Below are positions 16,550 to 23,359 of a stretch of 24,258 nt of DNA, piece by piece. The stretch is taken from assembly GCA_964617765.1 (NCBI GenBank), contig CAZTZY010000046.1:1-24258 (forward strand), in the 5' to 3' direction. Origin of the DNA: CAZTZY01 sp964617765 (lineage in GTDB: Bacteria; Pseudomonadota; Gammaproteobacteria; Pseudomonadales; DT-91). The notes beneath the pieces were generated by a model. That model was not told the origin of the DNA and ran no database searches. It was given only the letters and a program-made list of their open reading frames with translations. Each line of letters starts with the position of its first letter. Within the stretch, counting starts at the first letter, position 1. The position numbers and the translations under genes are program-made.

Positions 16550-17452
16550 ATGTCTGATTTGCGTTTGGGTATAGATCTGGGTGGAACAAAAATTGAAGTC
16601 ATAGTATTACAGGGTAGTATTGAACTCTATCGCAAACGCATTCCAACGCCCGCAGAATCATATCCTGAAATCATTAAATGCATTGCTCATCTTGTTATGG
16701 AATGTAAGGAAAATTTTGGACCTGCCTTATCGATAGGCATCGGCATGCCCGGTGCATTGACCACTGAGGGACGGGTGAAAAACTCCAATACAGTTTGTGT
16801 GAATGACCAGCCTTTCCTGAAAGATATCGAAACTGCTTTGCAGCAAAACGTTCGTATCATGAATGATGCGAATTGTTTTGCACTTTCTGAGGCAGTTGAT
16901 GGTGCTGCAGCAGGAAAAGAGGTGGTGTTTGGTGTCATTCTGGGTACTGGTGTGGGTGGTGGCATTGTCATGCAACAAAAGCCGCTGATTGGATGTAATA
17001 GTATTGCCGGTGAATGGGGGCACAATCCATTACCTGTAACAGCTCCGCGTATTAATGCAACACAGAGAATGTGTTATTGCGGAAAGTATGATTGCGTTGA
17101 AACGTATCTGTGTGCCAAAGGTTTGATGCAAACCTATCATGAAAAAACCGGATTTAATCATGCATCAAAAGAAATCAGTGAATTGATCAAGCAGCATGAT
17201 GCTGGAGCACTGGATGCCTATGAGCTCTATCAGCACCAGTTATCTGCCAGTTTAGCAACTGTGATTAACGTGTTAGACCCCGACGTTATTGTGTTGGGTG
17301 GAGGCGTATCCGGCTTGCCGGGTCTTGCCGAAAAAACCCAGGCATTGTTGCCACTTTATGTTTTTTCCGATGTGGTAAATACCCTTGTTGTGTTGAACAT
17401 GCATGGCGATTCGAGCGGTGTGCGCGGTGCAGCGTGGTTGTGGCCAGCCTGA
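16550..17452 (+). CDS. ROK family sugar kinase (Mak/fructokinase-like)
   Basis: 300 residues. ROK kinases phosphorylate a hexose with ATP. Visible are the phosphate-1 loop GIDLGGTKIEV (7-17), the catalytic aspartate in MNDAN (104-108, D106), the GTGVGGG loop (132-138), the zinc site formed by GEWGH (154-158, H158) and CYCGKYDC (cysteines 175, 177, 182), then LDPDVIVLGGGVS. The C-terminal HGDSSGVRGAAWLWP is what I recall from E. coli Mak, which favours a manno(fructo)kinase-like enzyme. N-acetylglucosamine kinase activity is also possible, and would suit the ampD-ampE neighbours. The frame opens at a TTG (16544), but the ATG at 16550 has GAGAG (16536-16540) 9 nt upstream and is the better start. 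It converges with the adenosyltransferase gene, with 5 bp between stops. Confidence 0.9.
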   Translation: MSDLRLGIDLGGTKIEVIVLQGSIELYRKRIPTPAESYPEIIKCIAHLVMECKENFGPALSIGIGMPGALTTEGRVKNSNTVCVNDQPFLKDIETALQQNVRIMNDANCFALSEAVDGAAAGKEVVFGVILGTGVGGGIVMQQKPLIGCNSIAGEWGHNPLPVTAPRINATQRMCYCGKYDCVETYLCAKGLMQTYHEKTGFNHASKEISELIKQHDAGALDAYELYQHQLSASLATVINVLDPDVIVLGGGVSGLPGLAEKTQALLPLYVFSDVVNTLVVLNMHGDSSGVRGAAWLWPA

Positions 17453-17457
17453 TTAGG

Positions 17458-18009
17458 TTACTGGCTATTGCGTTTCCACAGTACTTCTTGCCCGCCATTG
17501 CGTCTGGCCAGAATCCTTGCGCAAACAAACAACAAATCCGACAGTCGATTAATATATTGTCGCCCGGCATCTTTAACCTCGGTCACTTTGCTCAGGCTTA
17601 CCATGTCACGCTCGGCGCGGCGGCAAACCGTTCTTGCTAAATGACAAAATCCTGCAGCTTTATTACCGCCAGGTAAAATAAAATTTTTCAATGGAGGTAA
17701 ATCGGCATTGAGATTATCGAGAGTCTGCTCAAGGAAATCGACTTTTTCTGCCTTGATCAATTCATAACCGGGAATGCACAGTTCGCCGCCGAGATCAAAG
17801 AGGTCATGCTGTATTTCGACAAATAACGGGTAAAGCTCATCGTCTGAGCTCATTTCGGCCATCATCAGGCCAATAATCGAGTTGAGTTCATCCAGGTTAC
17901 CGATGGTATGCATGCGTATATCGTCTTTGGCAATGCGTGAGCCATCCCCAAGCCCTGTGGTGCCATCATCGCCGGTACGAGTGTAAATTTTTGATAAGCG
18001 ATTGCCCAT
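17458..18009 (-). CDS. Cob(I)alamin / cob(I)yrinic acid a,c-diamide adenosyltransferase, PduO (MMAB) type
   Basis: 183 residues. It transfers the 5'-deoxyadenosyl group of ATP to reduced cobalt, giving adenosylcobalamin or its precursor. The PduO-type signature is clear: the ATP-binding N-terminus IYTRTGDDGTTGLGDGSR (8-25), DELNS (40-44), LFDLGGEL (70-77), ILPGG (111-115), CRRAER (129-134) and YINRLSDLLFVCAR (152-165). These enzymes form trimers in the cytosol. The ATG start is preceded by AGAGG at about 10 nt on the minus strand. It diverges from cobU across a 122-bp gap, so both sides of this junction belong to corrinoid adenosylation and nucleotide-loop assembly. I leave the gene symbol blank because pduO, cobO and mmaB are all used for this family. 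Confidence 0.94.
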   Translation of the reverse strand: MGNRLSKIYTRTGDDGTTGLGDGSRIAKDDIRMHTIGNLDELNSIIGLMMAEMSSDDELYPLFVEIQHDLFDLGGELCIPGYELIKAEKVDFLEQTLDNLNADLPPLKNFILPGGNKAAGFCHLARTVCRRAERDMVSLSKVTEVKDAGRQYINRLSDLLFVCARILARRNGGQEVLWKRNSQ

Positions 18010-18041
18010 TTTTGTGAACCTCTTTGGTGAAACCTGATGCG

Positions 18042-18047
18042 TATAAT
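18042..18047 (+). promoter_or_regulatory. Candidate -10 element for the cob operon
   Basis: A perfect TATAAT lies in the gap between the divergent adenosyltransferase and cobU genes. No good -35 hexamer stands 16-18 bp upstream, so this is a candidate only. Transcription from it would begin near 18053 and include the tandem repeat and micro-ORFs ahead of cobU. The reverse complement (ATTATA) could also contribute to a promoter for the minus-strand gene. Confidence 0.35.
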
Positions 18048-18082
18048 ATGATTCAAGCGCAATAAAGCAAAGAACGAATACT

Positions 18083-18126
18083 GAATGAAACCAGAATGAA
18101 ACCAGAATGAAACCAGAATGAAAAGA
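18083..18126 (+). repeat. 11-bp tandem repeat, three perfect copies plus one imperfect
   Basis: The unit GAATGAAACCA occurs at 18083-18093, 18094-18104 and 18105-18115, followed by GAATGAAAAGA at 18116-18126. It is directly upstream of cobU. The unit length is one less than a multiple of three, so each unit's ATG is in a new frame and each unit closes the previous frame with TGA. The repeat has no spacers and is too short for CRISPR. Confidence 0.97.
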
Positions 18127-18135
18127 GAACGGTGA
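18085..18135 (+). promoter_or_regulatory. Leader of four chained micro-ORFs ahead of cobU
   Basis: Seen directly: ATGAAACCAGAATGA (M-K-P-E-stop) occurs at 18085-18099, 18096-18110 and 18107-18121; the fourth, at 18118-18135, reads M-K-R-E-R-stop. Each stop overlaps the next ATG by four bases (ATGA), and the last TGA (18133-18135) overlaps the cobU GTG (18132-18134) as GTGA. No micro-ORF has a strong ribosome-binding site. This could form a termination-reinitiation relay that passes ribosomes to cobU, or a translational brake. It may also be a chance by-product of repeat slippage. Expression is not shown by sequence alone. Confidence 0.5.
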
Positions 18136-18665
18136 AGAATGTGATTGAACTGGTGTTGGGTGGGGCGCGCTCGGGCAAGAGTGCCTATGCTGAAAAAATA
18201 GCCATCAATAGCGGACGCATAATGCATTATGTCGCTACAGCTGAGGGCCTGGATGCCGAAATGCAACAACGTATTGCCCATCATCAGGCTGGCCGCTCAG
18301 GGCAATGGCGAACGATAGAAGAGCCGATTTATCTCGCTAAAATATTGCAAGATCTGGATGATCCCCGTCATGTCATTCTGGTGGATTGCCTGACTTTATG
18401 GTTAAGCAATCATTTATCGAGTGAGAACGAAGCAAGCTGGAAGCGTGAAAAAGCAGCGCTACTGACGTTACTGCCAAACTTGCATGCACAGGTGATTCTG
18501 GTCAGTAACGAGGTGGGTCAGGGCATAGTGCCATTGGGTGAAATCAGTCGGCGTTTTGTCGACGAAGCCGGGTGGTTGCATCAAGAAATAGCCGCCTTGG
18601 CGGGCAAGGTTACGTTCATTACAGCCGGATTGGCGCAATCGTTAAAAGATGAGACAACAACATGA
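18132..18665 (+). CDS. cobU: Bifunctional adenosylcobinamide kinase / adenosylcobinamide-phosphate guanylyltransferase
   Basis: 177 residues. CobU phosphorylates adenosylcobinamide and then attaches GMP, giving adenosylcobinamide-GDP for nucleotide-loop assembly. Family features are the P-loop LVLGGARSGKSAYAE (7-21), the RIAHHQ segment (47-52) with the histidine that carries GMP, LVDCLTLWLSNH (83-94), VSNEVGQGIVP (124-134) and FVDEAGWLHQ (142-151). Length is normal. The start chosen is GTG at 18132, which gives KNVIELVLGG; the alternative GTG at 18141 would leave the P-loop strand barely covered. AGAGAA stands just upstream (18124-18129). The start overlaps the stop of the last micro-ORF, and its own TGA overlaps the cobT ATG (ATGA at 18662-18665). 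Confidence 0.95.
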   Translation: MKNVIELVLGGARSGKSAYAEKIAINSGRIMHYVATAEGLDAEMQQRIAHHQAGRSGQWRTIEEPIYLAKILQDLDDPRHVILVDCLTLWLSNHLSSENEASWKREKAALLTLLPNLHAQVILVSNEVGQGIVPLGEISRRFVDEAGWLHQEIAALAGKVTFITAGLAQSLKDETTT

Positions 18666-19708
18666 GTGAATGGTATTTAAAACCCGCAAAACATTTTGAT
18701 ACGGCGATGCAAAAACAGGCTGAAGCTTATCAGCTGACATTGACTAAACCAGCCGGTGCGCTCGGCAGGCTGGAACACATAGCAACGCAATTTTCAGGTT
18801 ATCAATCGACATTAAAACCCACCCTGAAAAATATAGAAATTGTCATCATGGCGGCTGATCATGGTGTAGCGGTGGAAGGCGTTTCTGCATTTCCGCAAGC
18901 GGTAACGGCAGAAATGGTCAGGAATTTTGCTTCGGGTGGCGCTGCAATATCAGTGTTAGCACGGCAATTATTTGCAGAATTGACAGTCATTAATATGGGT
19001 ACTATAGCGCCACTGGAAGAGATTGATGGTGTACTCGACCGGCGCATAGCTGCAGGTACACAGAATTTTTGTGAACGCGAAGCCATGACAAGCGCACAGT
19101 TGCAACAGGCATTGCGTGTTGGGCAGGAGGCCATTATCAATGCTATGGCCAATAATGCGCAATTATTTATTGGCGGTGAAATGGGTATAGCCAATACTAC
19201 GGCGGCAGCTTGTATTGCGGCACGATTATTGGCGAAATCGCCACAGCAGATGGCAGGACCAGGAACCGGTTTAAATAGTGAGCAAGTGCAGCATAAAAGT
19301 CGTGTGATCGAAAAGGCATTAAATAGGCACTCTATGATTGATCCGTTAGACGTATTAAGGATATTCGGTGGTTTTGAGATAGCCGGTTTGGCAGGAGCTT
19401 ATATTGCCTGTGCGCAAGCGGGAATCCCGGTATTGCTTGATGGCTATATTGCTACCGCAGCTGCTTTGGTAGCTGTGCAAATCAATCCTTCGATCAAACC
19501 CTGGTTAATGGCTTCACATTGTTCTGCAGAGCCCGCACATTGCCTGATGTTGGAAGCTTTAGGTTTGGAATATTTATTCGATATCGGTATGCGTTTGGGT
19601 GAAGGTTCTGGCGCGGCTATTGCAGTATCTTTATTGCAATCGGCGTGTTTATTGCAAAGTGAAATGGCCAGTTTTTCGGCTGCCGGGGTGAGTGAAAAGA
19701 TCGTATGA
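18662..19708 (+). CDS. cobT: Nicotinate-nucleotide--dimethylbenzimidazole phosphoribosyltransferase
   Basis: 348 residues, the normal length. CobT makes alpha-ribazole 5'-phosphate from nicotinate mononucleotide and dimethylbenzimidazole for the lower ligand of cobalamin. Diagnostic stretches are LTKPAGALGRLEHIA, VIMAADHGVAVEGVSAFPQ, NFASGGAAISVLARQ, GGEMGIANTTAAAC, GPGTGLN, LRIFGGFEIAGLAGAYIA and, near the C-terminus, GMRLGEGSGAA with the glutamate that serves as catalytic base in this family. ATGA overlaps at both ends (18662-18665 with cobU, 19705-19708 with cobC) show translational coupling. The link with nadC in this window is metabolic only: nadC produces the nicotinate mononucleotide that CobT uses. 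Confidence 0.97.
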   Translation: MSEWYLKPAKHFDTAMQKQAEAYQLTLTKPAGALGRLEHIATQFSGYQSTLKPTLKNIEIVIMAADHGVAVEGVSAFPQAVTAEMVRNFASGGAAISVLARQLFAELTVINMGTIAPLEEIDGVLDRRIAAGTQNFCEREAMTSAQLQQALRVGQEAIINAMANNAQLFIGGEMGIANTTAAACIAARLLAKSPQQMAGPGTGLNSEQVQHKSRVIEKALNRHSMIDPLDVLRIFGGFEIAGLAGAYIACAQAGIPVLLDGYIATAAALVAVQINPSIKPWLMASHCSAEPAHCLMLEALGLEYLFDIGMRLGEGSGAAIAVSLLQSACLLQSEMASFSAAGVSEKIV

Positions 19709-20334
19709 ATAAGCCTGTAACTGTTATCGATATTCTGCGTCATGGTCAAACCGAAGGTGGCGAGATTTTTCGTGGAAAAACCGATGTTATGCTGAGCGAA
19801 GAAGGTTTGCGACAAATGGATTGCGCGTTGATTGGCCATGCCGGATGGGAACATATCATCACCTCGCCTATGCAAAGGTGTTTGTATTTTTCCGCGCGCT
19901 TAGCGTTGAAGCATAATATCAGCCATACCATAAATGATGATTTTCAGGAGATATCATTTGGTGATTGGGATGGCAAAACCTTTGTTGACGTAAAACATAA
20001 TAATAGTAAGGCATTTGAAAATTTCTGGCGTGACCCGATTAAACACACGCCGCCGGGAGCAGAACCCATCGGTATTTTTCATGAGCGTGTGAAAACGGGC
20101 TTTTGGCAGGAAATAGAGCGCCATCAGGGTAAGCACCTTTTAATGGTGGTGCATGGTGGTGTAGTACGAGCTATTTTAAGTGAGGTGTTGAAAACACCTA
20201 TGGATTCATTACTGCGGTTTTATGTGCCTTATGCCTGTTTGACGCGTATAAAAATCTATCATGAGGGTAAAAACTGCTGGCCACAGCTGGTTTTTCATAA
20301 TGTAAATGTTAAGGAGGGTGAAATAATCCCATGA
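19705..20334 (+). CDS. cobC: Histidine phosphatase family protein, probable alpha-ribazole phosphatase
   Basis: 209 residues. The phosphoglycerate-mutase-like phosphatase core is clear: the phosphohistidine motif LRHGQTEGGE (11-20, H13), RGKTDVMLSEEGLRQM, ITSPMQRCL (52-60, R58), the acidic QEISFGDWDG (81-90) and the second catalytic histidine in MVVHGGVVRAIL (147-158, H150). In cobalamin synthesis CobC removes the phosphate of alpha-ribazole 5'-phosphate or of cobalamin 5'-phosphate. The assignment to CobC rather than another histidine phosphatase rests on its place between cobT and the next gene, with 4-nt ATGA overlaps on both sides. The usual partner cobS (cobalamin synthase) is not present in this window. 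Confidence 0.9.
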   Translation: MNKPVTVIDILRHGQTEGGEIFRGKTDVMLSEEGLRQMDCALIGHAGWEHIITSPMQRCLYFSARLALKHNISHTINDDFQEISFGDWDGKTFVDVKHNNSKAFENFWRDPIKHTPPGAEPIGIFHERVKTGFWQEIERHQGKHLLMVVHGGVVRAILSEVLKTPMDSLLRFYVPYACLTRIKIYHEGKNCWPQLVFHNVNVKEGEIIP

Positions 20335-21773
20335 GCCAGAAAGACCCTAAAATATGTATTGTTGGCGCCGGCATGTCGGGCATGTTGATGGCGATTAAAT
20401 TAAAAAAGGCAGGATTAACCGATTTCGTTATTTACGAAAAAGCCGGCAAGGTGGGCGGCACCTGGCGTGAAAATCGTTATCCCGGTGTAGCTTGTGATGT
20501 CGCTTCATTTTCTTACTGTTATGCATTTGAACCCAATCCTGACTGGAGCAGGCGTTTTTCTCCAGGCCCTGAAATCCAGCGTTATTTTGAAGGGGTGGCT
20601 GAGAAATATCAGTTGCACCCATTCATCAGGTTTAATACGACCGTAACGAGTGCCACATTCAAGGATAAAAAATGGCATGTGGAAACCAGTGATGGTGAGA
20701 TCGAGGTTTTTGATTTTTACGTAGCCGCCAGCGGCCCATTAAACAGGAAAAAATATCCGGATATTCAAGGGCTGGATACCTTTGCCGGCAAGGTTTTTCA
20801 TACGGCTGATTGGGATGATAACTACGAGGTAAAAGGCAAGCGGATTGGCGTCATTGGTACCGGTTCTTCGGCTGTACAGTCGATAGGGCCTTTATCGGAT
20901 GTGTGCAGTAAACTGACAATCTTTCAGCGTACTGCACAATGGGTCATTGGCACGCCTAACCCCTATTACACGCCGTTAGCAAAAAAACTCAAACAATGGT
21001 TTCCAGTGCTTGGCAGTATGACGCGCAAATTTTATGATTGGGTGGGAGAACAGTTTGGCCGGGCAGCACTCGCGAATGGCTGGCATCGCAAGCTGGTGTT
21101 TATGGCATGTCACCACAACCTTGACAGTATTAAAGATCCGGATCTTCGCTGCAAGTTGACCCCTTCAGACCAGCCTATGTGCAAGCGCATGATCATGTCG
21201 GACACCTATTATCCCGCCGTGCAGCGTTCCCATGTCGAAGTGGTTATTGAGGGTATAGATCATATTGAGCCCAAAGGCATAGTGACCCGTGATGGCCGAT
21301 TGCACGAACTGGATTTGTTGGTGCTGGCCACGGGTTTTTATCCTAACGTCTGGAATGTGAATTACATTGCCGGTGAGGATGGCCGTACACTGGAAGAGAT
21401 CTGGAATTCGGGTACACGCACGTATCGCTCAATAACCATACCCGGTCTGCCCAATTATTTTATGCTGATTGGCCCTAACAGCCCGATTACGAATTTGTCA
21501 CTGATTGATATTGCGGATATCGGAGTGGATTATGTCATGCAATGTATCAGTAAATTCCAGCAGGGTGAATTTGAGATGATGTCGCCTAAAGCCGATGTCA
21601 CTCGCGCCTTTACCGAAACCCTGAAAAGCTCGTTTGGTGAAACCATTTGGGTTAGTGGGTGCAATAGTTGGTATCTGGATGCAGAAGGTGTTCCGGCAAC
21701 CTGGCCTTGGGCGCCTTCACAGTATAGACAATCATTAAAAGTAGTCGATTTTGCTGATTATGAGCTATCTTGA
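20331..21773 (+). CDS. Flavin-containing Baeyer-Villiger-type monooxygenase
   Basis: 480 residues. Two Rossmann nucleotide sites are visible: FAD-binding IVGAGMSG (10-17) with GGTW (42-45), and NADPH-binding IGVIGTGSSAVQ (172-183). Between them lies FAGKVFHTADWD (151-162), which fits the Baeyer-Villiger monooxygenase fingerprint FxGxxxHxxxW[P/D]. Such enzymes insert oxygen into ketones or oxidise heteroatoms with NADPH and O2; the substrate cannot be predicted. The ATG overlaps the cobC stop by 4 nt (ATGA, 20331-20334). A very strong AAGGAGG (20311-20317) stands 13 nt upstream, so it can also initiate on its own. Its coupling to cobalamin genes is unusual: cobS would be the more expected follower. 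No signal peptide or membrane anchor is seen. Confidence 0.92.
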   Translation: MSQKDPKICIVGAGMSGMLMAIKLKKAGLTDFVIYEKAGKVGGTWRENRYPGVACDVASFSYCYAFEPNPDWSRRFSPGPEIQRYFEGVAEKYQLHPFIRFNTTVTSATFKDKKWHVETSDGEIEVFDFYVAASGPLNRKKYPDIQGLDTFAGKVFHTADWDDNYEVKGKRIGVIGTGSSAVQSIGPLSDVCSKLTIFQRTAQWVIGTPNPYYTPLAKKLKQWFPVLGSMTRKFYDWVGEQFGRAALANGWHRKLVFMACHHNLDSIKDPDLRCKLTPSDQPMCKRMIMSDTYYPAVQRSHVEVVIEGIDHIEPKGIVTRDGRLHELDLLVLATGFYPNVWNVNYIAGEDGRTLEEIWNSGTRTYRSITIPGLPNYFMLIGPNSPITNLSLIDIADIGVDYVMQCISKFQQGEFEMMSPKADVTRAFTETLKSSFGETIWVSGCNSWYLDAEGVPATWPWAPSQYRQSLKVVDFADYELS

Positions 21774-21814
21774 AACTATTAACGCAACTATTGTTTACCT
21801 ATAGGCGAATTAAC

Positions 21815-22693
21815 GTGCGCTGGATGTTTAAATATAATTATGGCTGGTTTATTTTTCTTGTTGCGTGTGGTGGCGATGGCGACAGTGGAGCTGTTTCAGG
21901 AAAAACACTGCGGCCATTGAACGATACTGGAATTACCCAGTGCGGTGACTTTTCTAATATCAGCGGACAAAACACCATTGATTGCGCAGCTTCCGGTGCA
22001 GGTAAGGAGATCAGTGGTATCGATACTGAGGGTGATGCGGTTCCTGCCGGCCAGGATGCTCTTTATGGTCATGATGTAAATCCGGCCACTAACAATGATA
22101 ATGATGGGCATGCCGGTTTCAGTTTTACCAAGCTGGATTCAAACGGAAATTCATTGCCTGATTCGGCTTTATCCTGGGTATGTGTCAGGGATAATATTAG
22201 CGGTCTGGCGTGGGAGGCGAAAACTAACAATAATGGACTGGGTGACAGGGATTGGCAATATTCCTGGTTTAATTCCAATGGTAATGTTAATGGAGGTAAT
22301 GCGGGAGCGCCTGATACGGGTAGTGGTGCCGGGTCAGATAATTGTTTTGATGTCGCTCGATGTGATACTGAAAAATATGTCGCTGACATCAATAGCCAGG
22401 AACTTTGCGGCATGAGTCACTGGCGATTGCCATCCAGTGAAGAATTACAGTCTATAATGAGTCTGGACAGGGTGCAGCCTGCTGTCGATACTGTTTTTTT
22501 TCCTGATACCATCATGAATGGTGATTATTGGTCCTCCTCGGCAGTCGCCAGGGAGGCTGCTGAAGCATGGAATGTCAATTTCTATGATGGTGTCGAAAAC
22601 AGGAAAAATAAAGGTCAATTTGCTTCTGTTCGACTGGTACATACGCTGCAACGATATCGGGGCACCACCTTTTTTGTTCCTTCTTCACGATGA
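21815..22693 (+). CDS. DUF1566 domain-containing probable lipoprotein
   Basis: 292 residues from the chosen start. A short signal with hydrophobic WFIFLVAC ends in a lipobox (LVAC, cysteine 18) followed by GGDGDSG, so export and lipidation are likely. A low-complexity acidic and asparagine-rich region follows, then a DUF1566 (Lcl C-terminal) domain over roughly the last 150 residues, with WVCVRDNISGLAWEAKT, CGMSHWRLPSSEELQSI, DYWSSSAVA and FASVRLVHT. The domain resembles C-type-lectin-like folds of surface proteins; binding partners are unknown. The frame extends to a TTG at 21770 that overlaps the monooxygenase stop, but GTG at 21815 has AGGCGA 6 nt upstream and gives a normal signal; ATG at 21824 is also possible. 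A second DUF1566 gene follows 40 bp on. Confidence 0.8.
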   Translation: MRWMFKYNYGWFIFLVACGGDGDSGAVSGKTLRPLNDTGITQCGDFSNISGQNTIDCAASGAGKEISGIDTEGDAVPAGQDALYGHDVNPATNNDNDGHAGFSFTKLDSNGNSLPDSALSWVCVRDNISGLAWEAKTNNNGLGDRDWQYSWFNSNGNVNGGNAGAPDTGSGAGSDNCFDVARCDTEKYVADINSQELCGMSHWRLPSSEELQSIMSLDRVQPAVDTVFFPDTIMNGDYWSSSAVAREAAEAWNVNFYDGVENRKNKGQFASVRLVHTLQRYRGTTFFVPSSR

Positions 22694-22733
22694 GCTCAAT
22701 ATTAATCAAGTATCTGGATAATCTGGAATTGTT

Positions 22734-23243
22734 ATGCAAACTGCACGAATGATCTTGTTTTTCCTTATCTTCTGTTTTTATAGTTTAGCTGTTTATGCTG
22801 AATGCAATCAGCGTATTGTCTTAAGTAAACCCTATGAAAAATATGAGGATTTACATAACGGGATTGTTGTTGATCAAGATACAGGCCTGGAATGGAAGAA
22901 ATGTTCGGCAGGTTTAAGCGGGGATAGTTGTGGAAATGGTACCGTTTTAAAAGTGCACTGGCTTGCGGCCCTGAATATTGCCAATGATGAAAACTTTCAG
23001 GGTTTTGAAGATTGGCGGCTGCCAAATAAAAAGGAATTAGCTTCCCTGGTAGAAAAAGCCTGTTTCTCTCCTGCCATCAATCAAGGATTGTTGCCTGCAA
23101 CACAATGGGACATTTACTGGACATCATCGCCTTATGCCGGAATCAATGAAAATGCATGGGTTGTTGATTTTAGCAGTGGGTACAGTGAACCATTAATAAA
23201 ATCAGACTTGGCTTATGTGCGACTGGTGCGTGGAGGCTATTAA
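22734..23243 (+). CDS. Exported DUF1566 domain protein
   Basis: 169 residues. The N-terminus MQTARMILFFLIFCFYSLAVYA is a signal peptide with a probable type I cleavage after AVYA, just before a cysteine (EC). The mature part is almost entirely one DUF1566 domain: NGIVVDQDTGLEWKKCSAG, the disulfide-candidate CSAG...DSCGNG, FEDWRLPNKKELASLVEKAC, IYWTSSPYAG, AWVVDFSSGY and LAYVRLVRGGY. It is shorter than the preceding protein and lacks its asparagine-rich linker, but both share the WRLP-x-x-x-EL and YWxSS signatures, so they are likely tandem homologues. The ATG has TGGA (22724-22727) 6 nt upstream. The function is unknown; an extracytoplasmic location is well supported. The strand stays plus into prfB. 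Confidence 0.87.
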   Translation: MQTARMILFFLIFCFYSLAVYAECNQRIVLSKPYEKYEDLHNGIVVDQDTGLEWKKCSAGLSGDSCGNGTVLKVHWLAALNIANDENFQGFEDWRLPNKKELASLVEKACFSPAINQGLLPATQWDIYWTSSPYAGINENAWVVDFSSGYSEPLIKSDLAYVRLVRGGY

Positions 23244-23294
23244 AACTGCATGTAAAACGGGATGTGGTAAGCTTTTGGGGTAACTAGTCGAAAA

Positions 23295-23344
23295 GCGCCT
23301 TCTGGTGTAGAATTGACGGCTTTCCCAACCTACAAACAAGGCGC
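23295..23344. other. Inverted repeat in the prfB upstream region
   Basis: GCGCCTT (23295-23301) and AAGGCGC (23338-23344) are a perfect 7-bp inverted pair separated by 36 bp. They bracket a candidate -10 hexamer TAGAAT (23308-23313) with no clear -35. The pair could fold in the mRNA leader or be chance. I see no strong terminator for the DUF1566 gene in this 116-bp gap. Confidence 0.3.
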
Positions 23345-23359
23345 GTTGCCGACCATTTT

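Noticed and set aside
18083..18126. Short CRISPR-like array
   Set aside because: Units are 11 bp, contiguous and without spacers; this is a simple tandem repeat.
18010..18131. Cobalamin riboswitch upstream of cobU or the adenosyltransferase
   Set aside because: The gap is only 122 bp, shorter than a full cobalamin riboswitch, and I see no B12-box-like sequence; the space is largely taken by the tandem repeat.
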